Notes: generated by a model from the letters alone, not told the origin. A stretch of 42,890 bases of DNA from Planctomycetaceae bacterium (GCA_027483065.1 JAIXVI010000236.1:1-42890); one strand, 5' to 3'; positions 7,970 through 16,171 are shown, counted from the first letter of the stretch. Made by a program: numbers and translations.

Positions 7970-9073
7970 TCAACCGCGTGCCGCGCGACCTTTCTCAATC
8001 AGCGCTCGCATCGATTCGTGCGTCTCCTTCGCAGCACCAGAGAGCATCGCGGCCTGTTCCTCCGCGTGATAGCTCGAACGCACAAGTGGTCCCGACTCGC
8101 AAACCTTGTAACCACGCGTCAGCGCTTCGCGGCGATACATCGCGAATTGATCAGGATGCACCCAACGATCAATAGGCAGGTGATTTCGTGTTGGTTGGAG
8201 ATACTGACCAATCGTGATGATGTCCGCGTCACTCGCACTTCGCACATCGTCGAGCAATTCAAGGACTTCGTCATCTTGTTCGCCGATGCCGACCATGATG
8301 CCGGTTTTCGTCACGAGGCCACTCTGCTTGAACTGCGCAAGCACCGCAAGTGATCGCTCGTACTTCGCCTGTGGACGCACTGCTGGGTGCATGCGCTTCA
8401 CTGTTTCCATGTTGTGAGAGATGATCTCCGGCCGCGCATCACACACGGTCTGGATCGCTTTCTCATCGCCTTGGAAATCGCCGACGAGAATCTCGACCGA
8501 CATGTTTGGACATGCTTCATGCACACGATGGATGGTTTCCGCCCAGATTGCAGCGCCACCATCGGCGAGTTCATCACGATTCACGCTTGTAATCACGACG
8601 TGCTTCAAGCCCATCAACGCGAGCGAAGCTGCCACGCGTCGTGGCTCATCGAGGTCGTACACCGGCGGCTTGCCTGTCTTGACATTGCAGAAGCCACATG
8701 CGCGTGTGCACGTGTCGCCAAGGATCATGATCGTCGCGGTCCCACGACCCCAACACTCGCCCATGTTTGGGCAGGACGCTTCTTGACACACCGTATGGAG
8801 GCGGTGTTCATCGATGATTTTCTTAAGACGTTCGTAGCCCTCGCCGCCTGGAACACGCGCCCGCAGCCATTCTGGCTTCCGCTGCACGCGCAGGTGATGC
8901 GCTTCAGCTTCACGATTGTTGATGACCAGTCCCGTGAGATCGAGTTTCGACGTTCCCGTCGCGCGCTGTGTGTCGCCACCAAGTGGACGCGGATGGCGGG
9001 CAAGCGTTCGGGCAAGCGCCTCGGGCGTTGGGCCGCTTGTAGTACGGGAAGTCGTTGATCCGTCGTCAGACAT
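7970..9073 (-). CDS. lipA: Lipoyl synthase
   Basis: LipA inserts two sulfurs into octanoylated carrier domains to form the lipoyl cofactor of 2-oxoacid dehydrogenases and the glycine cleavage system. The 367-residue product has the auxiliary-cluster motif CQEASCPNMGEC (Cys96, 101, 107), the radical-SAM motif CTRACGFC (Cys122, 126, 129), the stretch VVITSVNRDELADGG and the conserved RSSY near the C terminus (about 332-335) whose Ser ligates the auxiliary cluster. The start at 9073 is chosen because a TACACT hexamer sits nine bases upstream, suggesting a leaderless mRNA; the frame is open to 9367, but that extension would run antisense through the divergent peptidase start. The first ~55 residues are a family-atypical extension. 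No lipB neighbour is present. Confidence 0.96.
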   Translation of the reverse strand: MSDDGSTTSRTTSGPTPEALARTLARHPRPLGGDTQRATGTSKLDLTGLVINNREAEAHHLRVQRKPEWLRARVPGGEGYERLKKIIDEHRLHTVCQEASCPNMGECWGRGTATIMILGDTCTRACGFCNVKTGKPPVYDLDEPRRVAASLALMGLKHVVITSVNRDELADGGAAIWAETIHRVHEACPNMSVEILVGDFQGDEKAIQTVCDARPEIISHNMETVKRMHPAVRPQAKYERSLAVLAQFKQSGLVTKTGIMVGIGEQDDEVLELLDDVRSASDADIITIGQYLQPTRNHLPIDRWVHPDQFAMYRREALTRGYKVCESGPLVRSSYHAEEQAAMLSGAAKETHESMRALIEKGRAARG

Positions 9074-9082
9074 GGAACGGTC

Positions 9083-9088
9083 AGTGTA
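9083..9088 (-). promoter_or_regulatory. Candidate -10 box (TACACT) of lipA
   Basis: TACACT on the minus strand ends 9 nt before the ATG at 9073, placing the transcript start at or within two bases of the start codon. No clear -35 hexamer is seen 16-18 bp upstream. Confidence 0.45.
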
Positions 9089-9249
9089 GGACATCATGCG
9101 CACGCGGCGAATGACCAGAGCGAGCGATGGCGATGATCCTCTGAACGCTGCAGCTTCGCGGCTTGGGAAGTGCTGCTCTGTCATGGTTTTCAGACGTGAA
9201 ACGCGAGGTTTCGTGGGATGAGCATGCCAATTCCGCAGACGCGGCACCG

Positions 9250-9255
9250 TAGACT
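9250..9255 (+). promoter_or_regulatory. Candidate -10 box (TAGACT) of the M16 peptidase gene
   Basis: TAGACTGCGCCC shares its shape with TACCCTGTGCCC at 14811 and TATCCTGCGCCC at 42738. It would give a leader of about 19 nt that includes a GGAG ribosome site four bases before the ATG at 9281. Confidence 0.4.
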
Positions 9256-9280
9256 GCGCCCCCACGAAATCTGGAGTTCC

Positions 9281-10618
9281 ATGACCACGACTGCGACCAA
9301 CATGCACCGCACTGCCCGCCTCTCGAATGGCCTTGAGATCCAAGCGGAGATTGATCCGTTGGCACACACCGCTGCCGTTGGTTTCTTTGTGCGGACAGGT
9401 TCACGCGACGAACCCTCAGAACTCATGGGCGTGTCACACTTTCTTGAACACATGATGTTCAAGGGAAGCGAGCATCGTGGCCCTGAACAAGTCAATCGCG
9501 ACTTCGATGATCTCGGCGCGAACCACAATGCGTTCACCACCAACGAACTCACGGCCTACCACGCGCATGTGCTGCCTGAACGCGCAAGCGCGGTTCTCGA
9601 GATTCTTGCGGACATTCTGCGCCCAGCACTTCGCGCGAAAGACTTCGACGAAGAAAAGGGCGTGATCCTCGAAGAAATTGCGATGTACGCCGATCAGCCG
9701 TTTTGGGTTGGGTACGAAGCGATGATGGAACACCTGTACGTCGGTCACCCGCTCGCACATCGCGTGCTCGGTACGACGGCGACGGTCTCTGCACTGTCGC
9801 GCGATCAAATGGCTGACTATTTCGAACGTCGATATTCCGCGGACAACACCGTGCTTGTCGCTGCCGGCAATGTTGACTTCGATCAACTCGTCCGCGACGC
9901 CGAACGACTCTGTGGACATTGGCAATCTGCGTCGCCTACGCGCGCGCACCCTGTTTGGACGCCTCAATCATCAGAGGCGGTCATTCGGCTTAAGAACACG
10001 GCGCGCGCGTACATCTTGCTCTCGATGCCCGGACCATCGATCCAAGATGAGCGTCGGTATGCCGCTGGAATTCTGATGCACATTCTTGGTGGCGGCGATG
10101 GCTCACGACTTCACTGGGCACTCGTTGAAACTGGACTCGCAGAGGAAGCCAGTGCGAGTTACGACGGCCACGATGGCACAGGCGATTCGACGCTCTTCGC
10201 TGTGTGCGACATCGACAAGGTCGATGAGATTGAGGCAATTCTTCGTCGCGAACTTCACGCTGTCGTCGACAGCCTCACAGAGGATGATTTGCTTCGCGCG
10301 CGTAGTCGGATCGCAACTGGTGCGGCTGCGGCGAGCGAACGCCCGAATGGACGCATGTTCCGACTCGGAACGCTCTGGGGTTATGGCGCGACATACATCC
10401 CGCTCGACGAGGAAGTGGAGCGCATCTCACAAGTCACGCTTGCGGATTTGCGTGAAGTTGCACAAGCATTCCCACTCAATCCAACCGTTCGTGTCGTCGT
10501 GCTTCCAAATGAAGGTGCGAATGAGACCACGAATGAGACCACGAATGAGACTGCGAATGAGACTGCGAATGAGAATTCAAGCGACGCTTCCGACAGCGAA
10601 ACCGACGATGTCGAGTGA
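9281..10618 (+). CDS. M16-family (pitrilysin/MPP-like) zinc peptidase
   Basis: The 445-residue product has the inverted zinc motif HFLEH at 53-57 (two His ligands and the catalytic Glu), with the third ligand expected at Glu131/Glu132 in ILEEIAMY. It also has the family's RTGSRDE and GANHNAFTTNELTAYHAHVL stretches and the C-lobe GGGDGSRLHWALVE loop, so the zinc site and both lobes of one M16 unit are present. The size fits the ~45-kDa single-unit class. Family members degrade peptides in a clamshell chamber. The start at 9281 has GGAG four bases before it. The extreme C terminus is an Asn-Glu-Thr-Thr type repeat tail encoded by 12-bp tandem DNA units and an acidic end, which lies outside the fold. 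Expression is probably monocistronic, with a hairpin just past the stop. Confidence 0.93.
   Translation: MTTTATNMHRTARLSNGLEIQAEIDPLAHTAAVGFFVRTGSRDEPSELMGVSHFLEHMMFKGSEHRGPEQVNRDFDDLGANHNAFTTNELTAYHAHVLPERASAVLEILADILRPALRAKDFDEEKGVILEEIAMYADQPFWVGYEAMMEHLYVGHPLAHRVLGTTATVSALSRDQMADYFERRYSADNTVLVAAGNVDFDQLVRDAERLCGHWQSASPTRAHPVWTPQSSEAVIRLKNTARAYILLSMPGPSIQDERRYAAGILMHILGGGDGSRLHWALVETGLAEEASASYDGHDGTGDSTLFAVCDIDKVDEIEAILRRELHAVVDSLTEDDLLRARSRIATGAAAASERPNGRMFRLGTLWGYGATYIPLDEEVERISQVTLADLREVAQAFPLNPTVRVVVLPNEGANETTNETTNETANETANENSSDASDSETDDVE
10520..10579. repeat. Five in-frame 12-bp tandem units at the 3' end of the M16 peptidase gene
   Basis: Units are AATGAGACCACG (twice), AATGAGACTGCG (twice) and a diverged fifth, AATGAGAATTCA. 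They encode NETT, NETT, NETA, NETA and NENS. The paired identity of units 1-2 and 3-4 suggests stepwise slippage duplication. Confidence 0.95.
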
Positions 10619-10620
10619 AG

Positions 10621-10653
10621 CATCGCTTTGAAAGTGTTGCAATTTCAGCGATG
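10621..10653. terminator. Bidirectional terminator hairpin between convergent genes
   Basis: CATCGCT (10621-10627) pairs with AGCGATG (10647-10653). After a TT bulge, GAAA pairs with TTTC around a 9-nt loop. The hairpin fills the space between the stop of the M16 gene (10618) and the stop of the HDOD gene (10655), with a short TTT on the plus side. Confidence 0.6.
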
Positions 10654-10654
10654 T

Positions 10655-12241
10655 TTACTGCTCGCTCGCCGCATGCTCACGCCGGAAGAGAACCACACGG
10701 TTGTGTGCTCGGCGACCACTTGTGAGTGCAAACATCGACGCGCTCACGAGTTGATCGGGCGTCTGTATGCAGTTCTCTTGGCGAAGCCCAGGATCTGATT
10801 CGTAGATTGCAGCGCCAATTGAGATAGTCGCCGGGAACACTCCGCCGGAAGCGGTGTCACACGGAACTGCGTTTTCAGCGAAACGCCGACGAACAAGCTC
10901 CGCGATTCGACAGAGTTCTTCGGTGTCGGTGCACGCCAAAAGCACCGCGATTTCGGCGCCAACAAATCGGAAGGCACACACATCGCCTCCGCCGATTGCA
11001 AGCACGGCGTCGAGTGCACGATCAAGTGCCGCCTCAAGCCCACGGGCGCCGTATGCGTCCTGCACGCTTCGTGCACGATCGATTCCGACGAGCATCATTC
11101 CGATGCCACTTCGCGCGTCGTTTCGTTGCGTGGATGCGCGCGCAGAAGTCGACATAGAGGCACTCGCTGTTTGTGTCGCAGATCGATGGAACGCCGCTTC
11201 AAGAGCCGTTCCAAATGCGCGTGCGTCGGGAATTGATGCAAATCCGCGCGGCATCGCAACGGGCATTTCCACTTCATCTGCTTCGATCGTTGGTTCGACG
11301 AGCCCTTGTCCTCGACGAAGTTCCTCAGCGGCGCGGAGAATTGCATCAATATCCGCGGAGGCACCGGTGTCGAGACCAAATGCTCGCGAGAGTTCGTCTG
11401 CTTGATCTGAAATGCGCTGAAGAAGCAACGTCATCGGACCAGGTCGAATCTCAAACCACTCTTGGCCCTCGCGGCGGAATCGCGTGAGTTCAGCGTGTGG
11501 TTTCGACACGGAAAGCACGGCGGCGGCTGATGACGCAAGTTCAACGGTGCGCGCAAGTGCAATTGCATTCGGTGCAGACTCGTGCGAACGATGTTGGCAT
11601 CGCACAGCCTCGACGACCTCTTCGGGAAATCGCCAGCGCGACAACATCTCGGCGCCCACAATCGTGTGATCGATTTCGATCGAGCGTTGCTCGAGCACGC
11701 TCAATCGACGATGGTCACCCTTTGCAAGATCAATGACTTGCAAATAGCGATCGCCATATGCACGCCAGAGCGCCACCATTCCGATGTCTTGCACAAGCGA
11801 AGCAACGAACGCTTCATCGGGGTCGCAACGATGCGTCAACATCGCGATTTCGCGCGCGCTCGCTGCGGAATAGATGGATCGACGCCAGTAGTCGGTGAAA
11901 TCAAAGCTTACTTCATCGTCGCCACCACCATCAACGCTGCGCGCGAGACTGAATCCCAACACCAGCGCTTTCACTGTTTGAAGCCCGAGGAAAGCCAGTG
12001 CCTGTTGGATTGATCCGCAACGGTGTGTGAGCGCGTAGAAACTTGAGTTGACGGTGCGAAGAACTTTCGTTGCGATCGCGGGGTCGTTCTCAATGACGGC
12101 TGCAATTTCACGCAGCGACACATCTGGCTTCGCGGTGAGTTCGAGCACGCGCATCGCAACGACCGGAAGCGTCGGCAGCTTCGGACACGTGAGCACGCGC
12201 TCAAGTGTCGGTTGAAGCGAGTTCTGGTTCGCGTGGGACAT
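10655..12241 (-). CDS. HDOD-domain signalling protein with a degenerate C-terminal GGDEF domain
   Basis: The 528-residue product begins with an HDOD domain (about 10-215): LPTLPVVAMRVLELTAKPD, IENDPAIATKVLRTVNSSFY, SIQQALAFLGLQTVKALVL and ASLVQDIGMVAL. HDOD is the HD-related fold without a catalytic His-Asp pair, used in signalling and regulation. Residues about 345-520 resemble a diguanylate cyclase fold (GMMLVGIDRARSVQDAYG, RFVGAEIAVLLA, ISIGAAIYE), but the active-site GG(D/E)EF is replaced by VGAEI, so cyclase activity is unlikely; it could bind nucleotide or be structural. The ATG at 12241 is preceded by GAAGG at a good distance; an in-frame TTG lies at 12262. The 226 bp before the upstream recO stop show no recognisable feature. 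Confidence 0.85.
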   Translation of the reverse strand: MSHANQNSLQPTLERVLTCPKLPTLPVVAMRVLELTAKPDVSLREIAAVIENDPAIATKVLRTVNSSFYALTHRCGSIQQALAFLGLQTVKALVLGFSLARSVDGGGDDEVSFDFTDYWRRSIYSAASAREIAMLTHRCDPDEAFVASLVQDIGMVALWRAYGDRYLQVIDLAKGDHRRLSVLEQRSIEIDHTIVGAEMLSRWRFPEEVVEAVRCQHRSHESAPNAIALARTVELASSAAAVLSVSKPHAELTRFRREGQEWFEIRPGPMTLLLQRISDQADELSRAFGLDTGASADIDAILRAAEELRRGQGLVEPTIEADEVEMPVAMPRGFASIPDARAFGTALEAAFHRSATQTASASMSTSARASTQRNDARSGIGMMLVGIDRARSVQDAYGARGLEAALDRALDAVLAIGGGDVCAFRFVGAEIAVLLACTDTEELCRIAELVRRRFAENAVPCDTASGGVFPATISIGAAIYESDPGLRQENCIQTPDQLVSASMFALTSGRRAHNRVVLFRREHAASEQ

Positions 12242-12467
12242 CGCGTATGCCTTCGCAATCAAAAGTCACAGGAACACCGAAGAACACCACTAGGCGTACG
12301 ACAGCGAACGCCCATGCGAAGAGATCACGCACTCCGCTCCCTCAGACATCGGCTCGTGACTTCGAAGGGTTGACGTGGGCTCGTGAAGAGATGGGAATTC
12401 ATCCCTGAAAGCCGTCGATCCAGACCGAATCCGAACACGCGTCGCAACCCGATGCGAGCGCTTCAAA

Positions 12468-13193
12468 TCACGCTTTCCGACGTCGAGGCTCTAGCGCGAG
12501 GCGCAGCGTCGTCAAATCACTTCCAATCAACACGCGCGCATACGCGGCGAGAAGTCGATTCGCGCGGTCCACTGCATCGGGGTCGCATAACTCAGGCGGT
12601 TCGCCGCGTGCGACGAGTGCGAGAACGGTCGCGGTTTCCGGCCTCATGCGCCACGCCGATGGATGCGTCGCGATATCGACGATTCCGCCGGCTGAAGGGT
12701 CAAACGCGAGCCGCGCCGGAGCAATGCTCTCCGCATCGAGTCGCGGCTCGTGACCAGTCTCGCGCATGAGTTGTGTGAAAAACCGCAAAAACTCAGGCGC
12801 GGGTCGTTCCCCGTCTTCGATCGCGTTGAGCGACGCAAGCAACGCGTCGTAGAGCGTTTCGTGCGGAACTTCTGGTGGAAGGAATCGGTGCACCAACTCC
12901 GCCATTGCGAGGGCGAAAAGATTCGCCTCGAGTTCATCATGTGGACGGCGGAAAAGCTGGAGAAGCGTCCACTGAGTCAGTGTCTGGAGTTCACGATCAG
13001 GCTTCGTGACCGCGACAATTTCGCCGCGCGCAAGAAGATCAATCCCGCCGGAAAAACTCCCTCGCTCTCGACGCGCTCCCTTTGCAAGCCCACGCACGAT
13101 GCCGTGTGTGCGACAAAAAAGGCTCACTGTTTGGCTGGTTTCAGACCAGTCCCATTGGCGAATGCAAAGAGCCTCATCGACGAGGTTGGGCAC
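12468..13193 (-). CDS. recO: DNA repair protein RecO
   Basis: RecO works with RecF/RecR to load RecA onto SSB-coated gaps. The N-terminal OB fold is recognisable from DEALCIRQWDWSETSQTVSLF, which aligns with the start of other RecO proteins, and from GIVRGLAKGARRERG. The helical C-terminal part follows, with ALAMAELVHRFLPPEVPHETLYDALLASL. The four-Cys zinc site found in many RecO proteins is not visible. The GTG at 13193 gives 241 residues, the normal length, and puts the conserved entry four codons in. The frame also reaches a GTG at 13286 that overlaps the stop of the upstream cyclase (GTGA), so a 31-residue longer, coupled form is possible. Neighbours are signalling genes, not recF or recR. 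Confidence 0.88.
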   Translation of the reverse strand: MPNLVDEALCIRQWDWSETSQTVSLFCRTHGIVRGLAKGARRERGSFSGGIDLLARGEIVAVTKPDRELQTLTQWTLLQLFRRPHDELEANLFALAMAELVHRFLPPEVPHETLYDALLASLNAIEDGERPAPEFLRFFTQLMRETGHEPRLDAESIAPARLAFDPSAGGIVDIATHPSAWRMRPETATVLALVARGEPPELCDPDAVDRANRLLAAYARVLIGSDLTTLRLALEPRRRKA

Positions 13194-13282
13194 GCCGCGA
13201 TTGTGCCACGACGGAAGCGGGATGTGTGACGCGCAATTCCGCGAATTCGAGGCGAGCGCTTTTGAAACGCCGCTTCGCAGAC

Positions 13283-14236
13283 TCACGCGGCTTCAGGTTT
13301 CGATCTCGACGAAACACGGTTTCGTCCCCCGCGCTTTGCTTGATAGAGCGCGTCATCGGCACGTTTGATGAGATCCGCAACCGCGAGCATCGGCTGCAAA
13401 GGCGAAACCGCTGCGACTCCAAAACTCGCTGTCAAAATCAGGTCGGGATGACGACGCCAACGATGCGCTTCGAATGCCGCTCGAAAGCGCTCCGCGACCT
13501 CTGTCGCTTCGTCGACGGTCGTTCCAGGAAGAATCACCGCAAACTCTTCACCCCCGTAGCGGCAAGGAACATCGCTCGCGCGTCCACTGGCAAGAAGTGT
13601 TGCAAAGTGTGCGAGTACTTCATCTCCAAACGGATGGCCGTATCGATCATTGACACTCTTGAAGTGATCGATGTCGCAGAGAATCACCGACAAGTGGCGT
13701 GCATGACGTTGCGCTTCGCTGTGCTCCGCGGCGAGCCGTTGATCGAGATACGCGCGATTCCAAAGCGCGGTGAGACCATCGCGCTGTGCGCATTGCGCAA
13801 GCATGCGCAGCAGCTTTTGCATGCGAAGTGCGGTGCGCACACGAGCTTTCAATTCCGCCATTTCAAAGGGTTTTTGTACGAAGTCGACAGCACCAAGATC
13901 GAGTCCGCGAACGCGATCCATGGTCTCGCGTGATTCGCTAACGAAAATGACGGAGATGTCTTTGGTGCGCGCGTCTTCCTTCAAGCGCTGCAAAATCTCA
14001 AAGCCGTCCACGCGTTCCTCGGGCGGGAACTCGGTCTCGAGCAGAATGACATCCGGAATGAGTTCAAGCGCCTTCTGAACCCCTTCTTCTCCACGTGTTG
14101 CCGAGAAGATGTCGACGTGCTCAAGTTGCAGCCGCGTCCGAAGAAGTCGGTGCATCAACGCACTTGGGTCGACGAGCAGAATGCGCGGAATGTTGTCACC
14201 GATCGCTGCAAAGCCCGAGAGGTTGTGCGTATTCAT
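13283..14236 (-). CDS. PleD-like receiver-GGEEF diguanylate cyclase with Glu at the phosphoacceptor site
   Basis: The 317-residue product has an N-terminal receiver (about 17-135) and a GGDEF domain (about 150-310). The cyclase half looks active: DGLTALWNRAYLDQRL, LCDIDHFKSVNDRYGHPFGD, RYGGEEF (GGEEF 228-232) and an intact inhibitory RxxD (R219-D222) five residues upstream. The receiver is altered: the usual acceptor Asp in PDVILLxxxFP is Glu67, and only one Asp of the acidic pair remains (VDPSA, D23-P24), while the conserved Lys122 in VQKPFE and Ser100 are kept. A Glu there can mimic phosphorylation, so constitutive or phosphorylation-independent synthesis of c-di-GMP is inferred. The ATG overlaps the stop of the preceding small gene (ATGA) and its own stop overlaps the long-form recO start. 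Confidence 0.93.
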   Translation of the reverse strand: MNTHNLSGFAAIGDNIPRILLVDPSALMHRLLRTRLQLEHVDIFSATRGEEGVQKALELIPDVILLETEFPPEERVDGFEILQRLKEDARTKDISVIFVSESRETMDRVRGLDLGAVDFVQKPFEMAELKARVRTALRMQKLLRMLAQCAQRDGLTALWNRAYLDQRLAAEHSEAQRHARHLSVILCDIDHFKSVNDRYGHPFGDEVLAHFATLLASGRASDVPCRYGGEEFAVILPGTTVDEATEVAERFRAAFEAHRWRRHPDLILTASFGVAAVSPLQPMLAVADLIKRADDALYQAKRGGRNRVSSRSKPEAA

Positions 14237-14664
14237 CCGGCCCCCTTGTCATCCCGGTGTTGATCTGTGGCGTGGGGATGTTCGATGCGAAAGTCATCAA
14301 TTCCTGGCACTGGCTCTGGTATCGGAATCGCTGCTTTGCACGTCGCGCCAAGATCGATCGCGCGTTCAATGAGATCAGAGAGAAGGACTTCTTCCGCGAG
14401 TCCGTCGGCGACGTCCATGCCGGAATTCGACTGAAGTCGGCAGACACCATCCGGACCTCGCAGAAGTGAGGCAACACACACGGAGACGTTCTCGAGCTCG
14501 AGTGCGTTGAGATCCCGCCGAAGCGCGATGAATCGAGAGGTCAGGCTTTCCGCGTTCTCAAGGAGCCCGCGACACGCCGCTGGACCAATACGTAAAGGCG
14601 CTCCGTGCATTCGTGCACGCTGAGCATCCTGAGACTGACCACGCTTTTCGCCTTCCTCTCGCAT
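14233..14664 (-). CDS. Small protein coupled to the diguanylate cyclase, unknown function
   Basis: The stop codon overlaps the ATG of the cyclase gene (ATGA), so the two are very likely one translational unit. The ATG at 14664 gives 143 residues (MREEGEKRGQ...); an internal ATG at 14610 would give 125. The centre (about 30-100) looks like a helix-beta mix: LLENAESLTSRFIALRRDLNALELENVSVCVASLL, then GLAEEVLLSDLIERAIDLG. The C terminus is polar with several His and Asp. No domain is recognised. By position it could be a small partner or regulator of the cyclase. The frame stays open upstream to 14886, but that part would overlap the divergent metallohydrolase start and has non-protein-like composition. 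Confidence 0.55.
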   Translation of the reverse strand: MREEGEKRGQSQDAQRARMHGAPLRIGPAACRGLLENAESLTSRFIALRRDLNALELENVSVCVASLLRGPDGVCRLQSNSGMDVADGLAEEVLLSDLIERAIDLGATCKAAIPIPEPVPGIDDFRIEHPHATDQHRDDKGAG

Positions 14665-14810
14665 GCACAGAGCATCGAACTTCGTGAGCGACCGCTGAAC
14701 GTCCAACCGCGTTCTTGTGGCAGAGACGCGGTTCTGCCGCCCTCCCAAACCGCATAACCCGCGCAATTCTCCGGGTGAATTCGGCGGCAGCGCAGGTCGT
14801 TCACATCGAC

Positions 14811-14816
14811 TACCCT
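14811..14816 (+). promoter_or_regulatory. Candidate -10 box (TACCCT) of the metallohydrolase gene
   Basis: TACCCTGTGCCC matches the recurring TAnnCTGYGCCC motif. It would give a leader of about 48 nt containing AAGGAG (14858-14863) seven bases before the TTG start. No convincing -35 hexamer is seen. Confidence 0.4.
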
Positions 14817-14870
14817 GTGCCCTCAATTCGCATCCCGGTTGCGTGAAAACGCGCCCGAAGGAGTTCCACT

Positions 14871-15890
14871 TTGCTGCCAAGCCCACCCGCCCGTGAGGGA
14901 CAACTCGGCTTCCTGTATCTGCCTCCCTACCGCGTTCAGGGAATCAGCGTCGCCGGAGAACAAACATCGATCCAGGTTCCCGAGCTTGATATCGGTTTCG
15001 ATATCGGTCAATGCACGCGGGCCATTTTGAGCGTCCCGACGATCGCTCTGACCCACGCGCACATGGACCATGTTGGCGGGCTTCCATACTGGTTTAGTCA
15101 GCGTTACTTCCAGAAGATCGGCGGCGAAACGCACATGCCAGATAGTGCGCGCGACGGAAAGCCCAAAGTTCCGGTTGGTCGCTGTATTTGTCACCCAGAA
15201 CTCGAGCCGCATCTCAAAGCGCTGATGCGCGCATGGGAACCGCTCGAACGCCAGCGAACACCGCACGAAATCGTTGGACTTGAGCCTGAGTCGACGATCG
15301 AAATCAAGAACAACGTCTTCCTGAAGTCGATCGCTACCAAACACACTGTGACAAGTGTGGGTTACTCCGTACTTGAACGTCGAAGCAAGTTGCGGGAGGA
15401 ATTCCGCGATCTTCCGCAGGAAAAGCTTCGAGATCTGCGTTCAGAAGGTGTGGAGATCACGCGGCAGATCGACATTCCACTTGTGGCATACACCGGCGAC
15501 ACCGCGCCTGGTGAATTTCTTGTGCGCGATGAGTTTTCGGAAGCAAAGGTTCTCATCACCGAATGCACCTTCTTCGAACCAGGCCACGGTGATCGCGCAA
15601 AAACGGGCATGCACATGCACATTGACGACATTGTGCGACTTCTCCCGATCTGGAAAGCCGAAGCGATCGTCATTGTGCACGCCTCACGTCGCACGACGAT
15701 TCACTACGCGCGTGAGCGTATTGAAGAACTCTGTGGCAAGGATGCATCGCGCATTCACCTCTTGATGGATCATCGAACGAATCGTCAACGATTTGATCGA
15801 CAACTTGCGGAAGCACAAGCGCATGTGGACGCGAAGGCGGGTGTGAGCGCGCAGCTTGAAGTAAGTCAAGAGGAAACTGAGACGAACTAA
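14871..15890 (+). CDS. Metallo-beta-lactamase-fold hydrolase, RNase Z-like
   Basis: The 339-residue product has the signature HxHxDH in THAHMDHVGG (H62, H64, D66, H67) and a later AYTGDTAPGEF metal-binding stretch, ITECTFFEPGHG, and IVIVHASRRTTIHY. These fit the RNase Z/ElaC-like branch of the fold, where many members process tRNA 3' ends; distant members have other nuclease or esterase roles. The first 60 residues form the expected beta entry (GFLYLPPYRVQGISVAGEQ). TTG is chosen as start because a strong AAGGAG lies seven bases upstream and no better ATG exists. The C-terminal ~35 residues are helical and acidic. dnaA follows after about 330 bases with its own promoter candidate. Confidence 0.85.
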   Translation: MLPSPPAREGQLGFLYLPPYRVQGISVAGEQTSIQVPELDIGFDIGQCTRAILSVPTIALTHAHMDHVGGLPYWFSQRYFQKIGGETHMPDSARDGKPKVPVGRCICHPELEPHLKALMRAWEPLERQRTPHEIVGLEPESTIEIKNNVFLKSIATKHTVTSVGYSVLERRSKLREEFRDLPQEKLRDLRSEGVEITRQIDIPLVAYTGDTAPGEFLVRDEFSEAKVLITECTFFEPGHGDRAKTGMHMHIDDIVRLLPIWKAEAIVIVHASRRTTIHYARERIEELCGKDASRIHLLMDHRTNRQRFDRQLAEAQAHVDAKAGVSAQLEVSQEETETN

Positions 15891-16007
15891 GAAGTGGTCT
15901 CACAACGATGGATGAGCTGAGAGGCGCGCGTGTACGCATCTGTTCGCGGAGAAAACCGCGCTCGCGTCGCGCAAACGGTGTCACGCGTTTCGCACGCATC
16001 ATCAGGA

Positions 16008-16036
16008 TTGACGCACCCGCCACGTTCTCCTATCGT
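16008..16036 (+). promoter_or_regulatory. Sigma-70-like promoter candidate for dnaA
   Basis: TTGACG (16008-16013, five of six consensus bases) is followed after exactly 17 bp by TATCGT (16031-16036). Transcription would start near 16043, giving a leader of about 178 nt. It is the best -35/-10 pair in the window. Confidence 0.55.
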
Positions 16037-16050
16037 CCGCCCCCCGTGGT

Positions 16051-16080
16051 CGGCCCGGCGCGGTGGGATGCGCCGGGTCG
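16051..16080 (+). promoter_or_regulatory. Strong hairpin in the dnaA leader
   Basis: CCCGGCGC and GCGCCGGG form an 8-bp perfect stem around the loop GGTGGGAT. Three more outer pairs, one of them G-U, extend it to 11 bp. No T run follows, so it is not a standard terminator. Confidence 0.6.
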
Positions 16081-16145
16081 AGCGCTCTCTTCACACGACT
16101 GCGAAGAACTGTGAAGCGAGGCACATCGATCAAAGGAACGCAACT

Positions 16146-16171
16146 CATCCGCCTCTCCACGGTGGCGGATG
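16146..16171 (+). promoter_or_regulatory. Second inverted repeat in the dnaA leader
   Basis: CATCCGCC pairs with GGCGGATG (8 bp, 10-nt loop). It ends 49 bases before the dnaA ATG and could act with the first hairpin in a structured leader. Confidence 0.45.

Noticed and set aside
9074-9367. Longer lipA start up to 9367
   Set aside because: It would run antisense through the divergent peptidase promoter and start; the added residues show no lipA homology.
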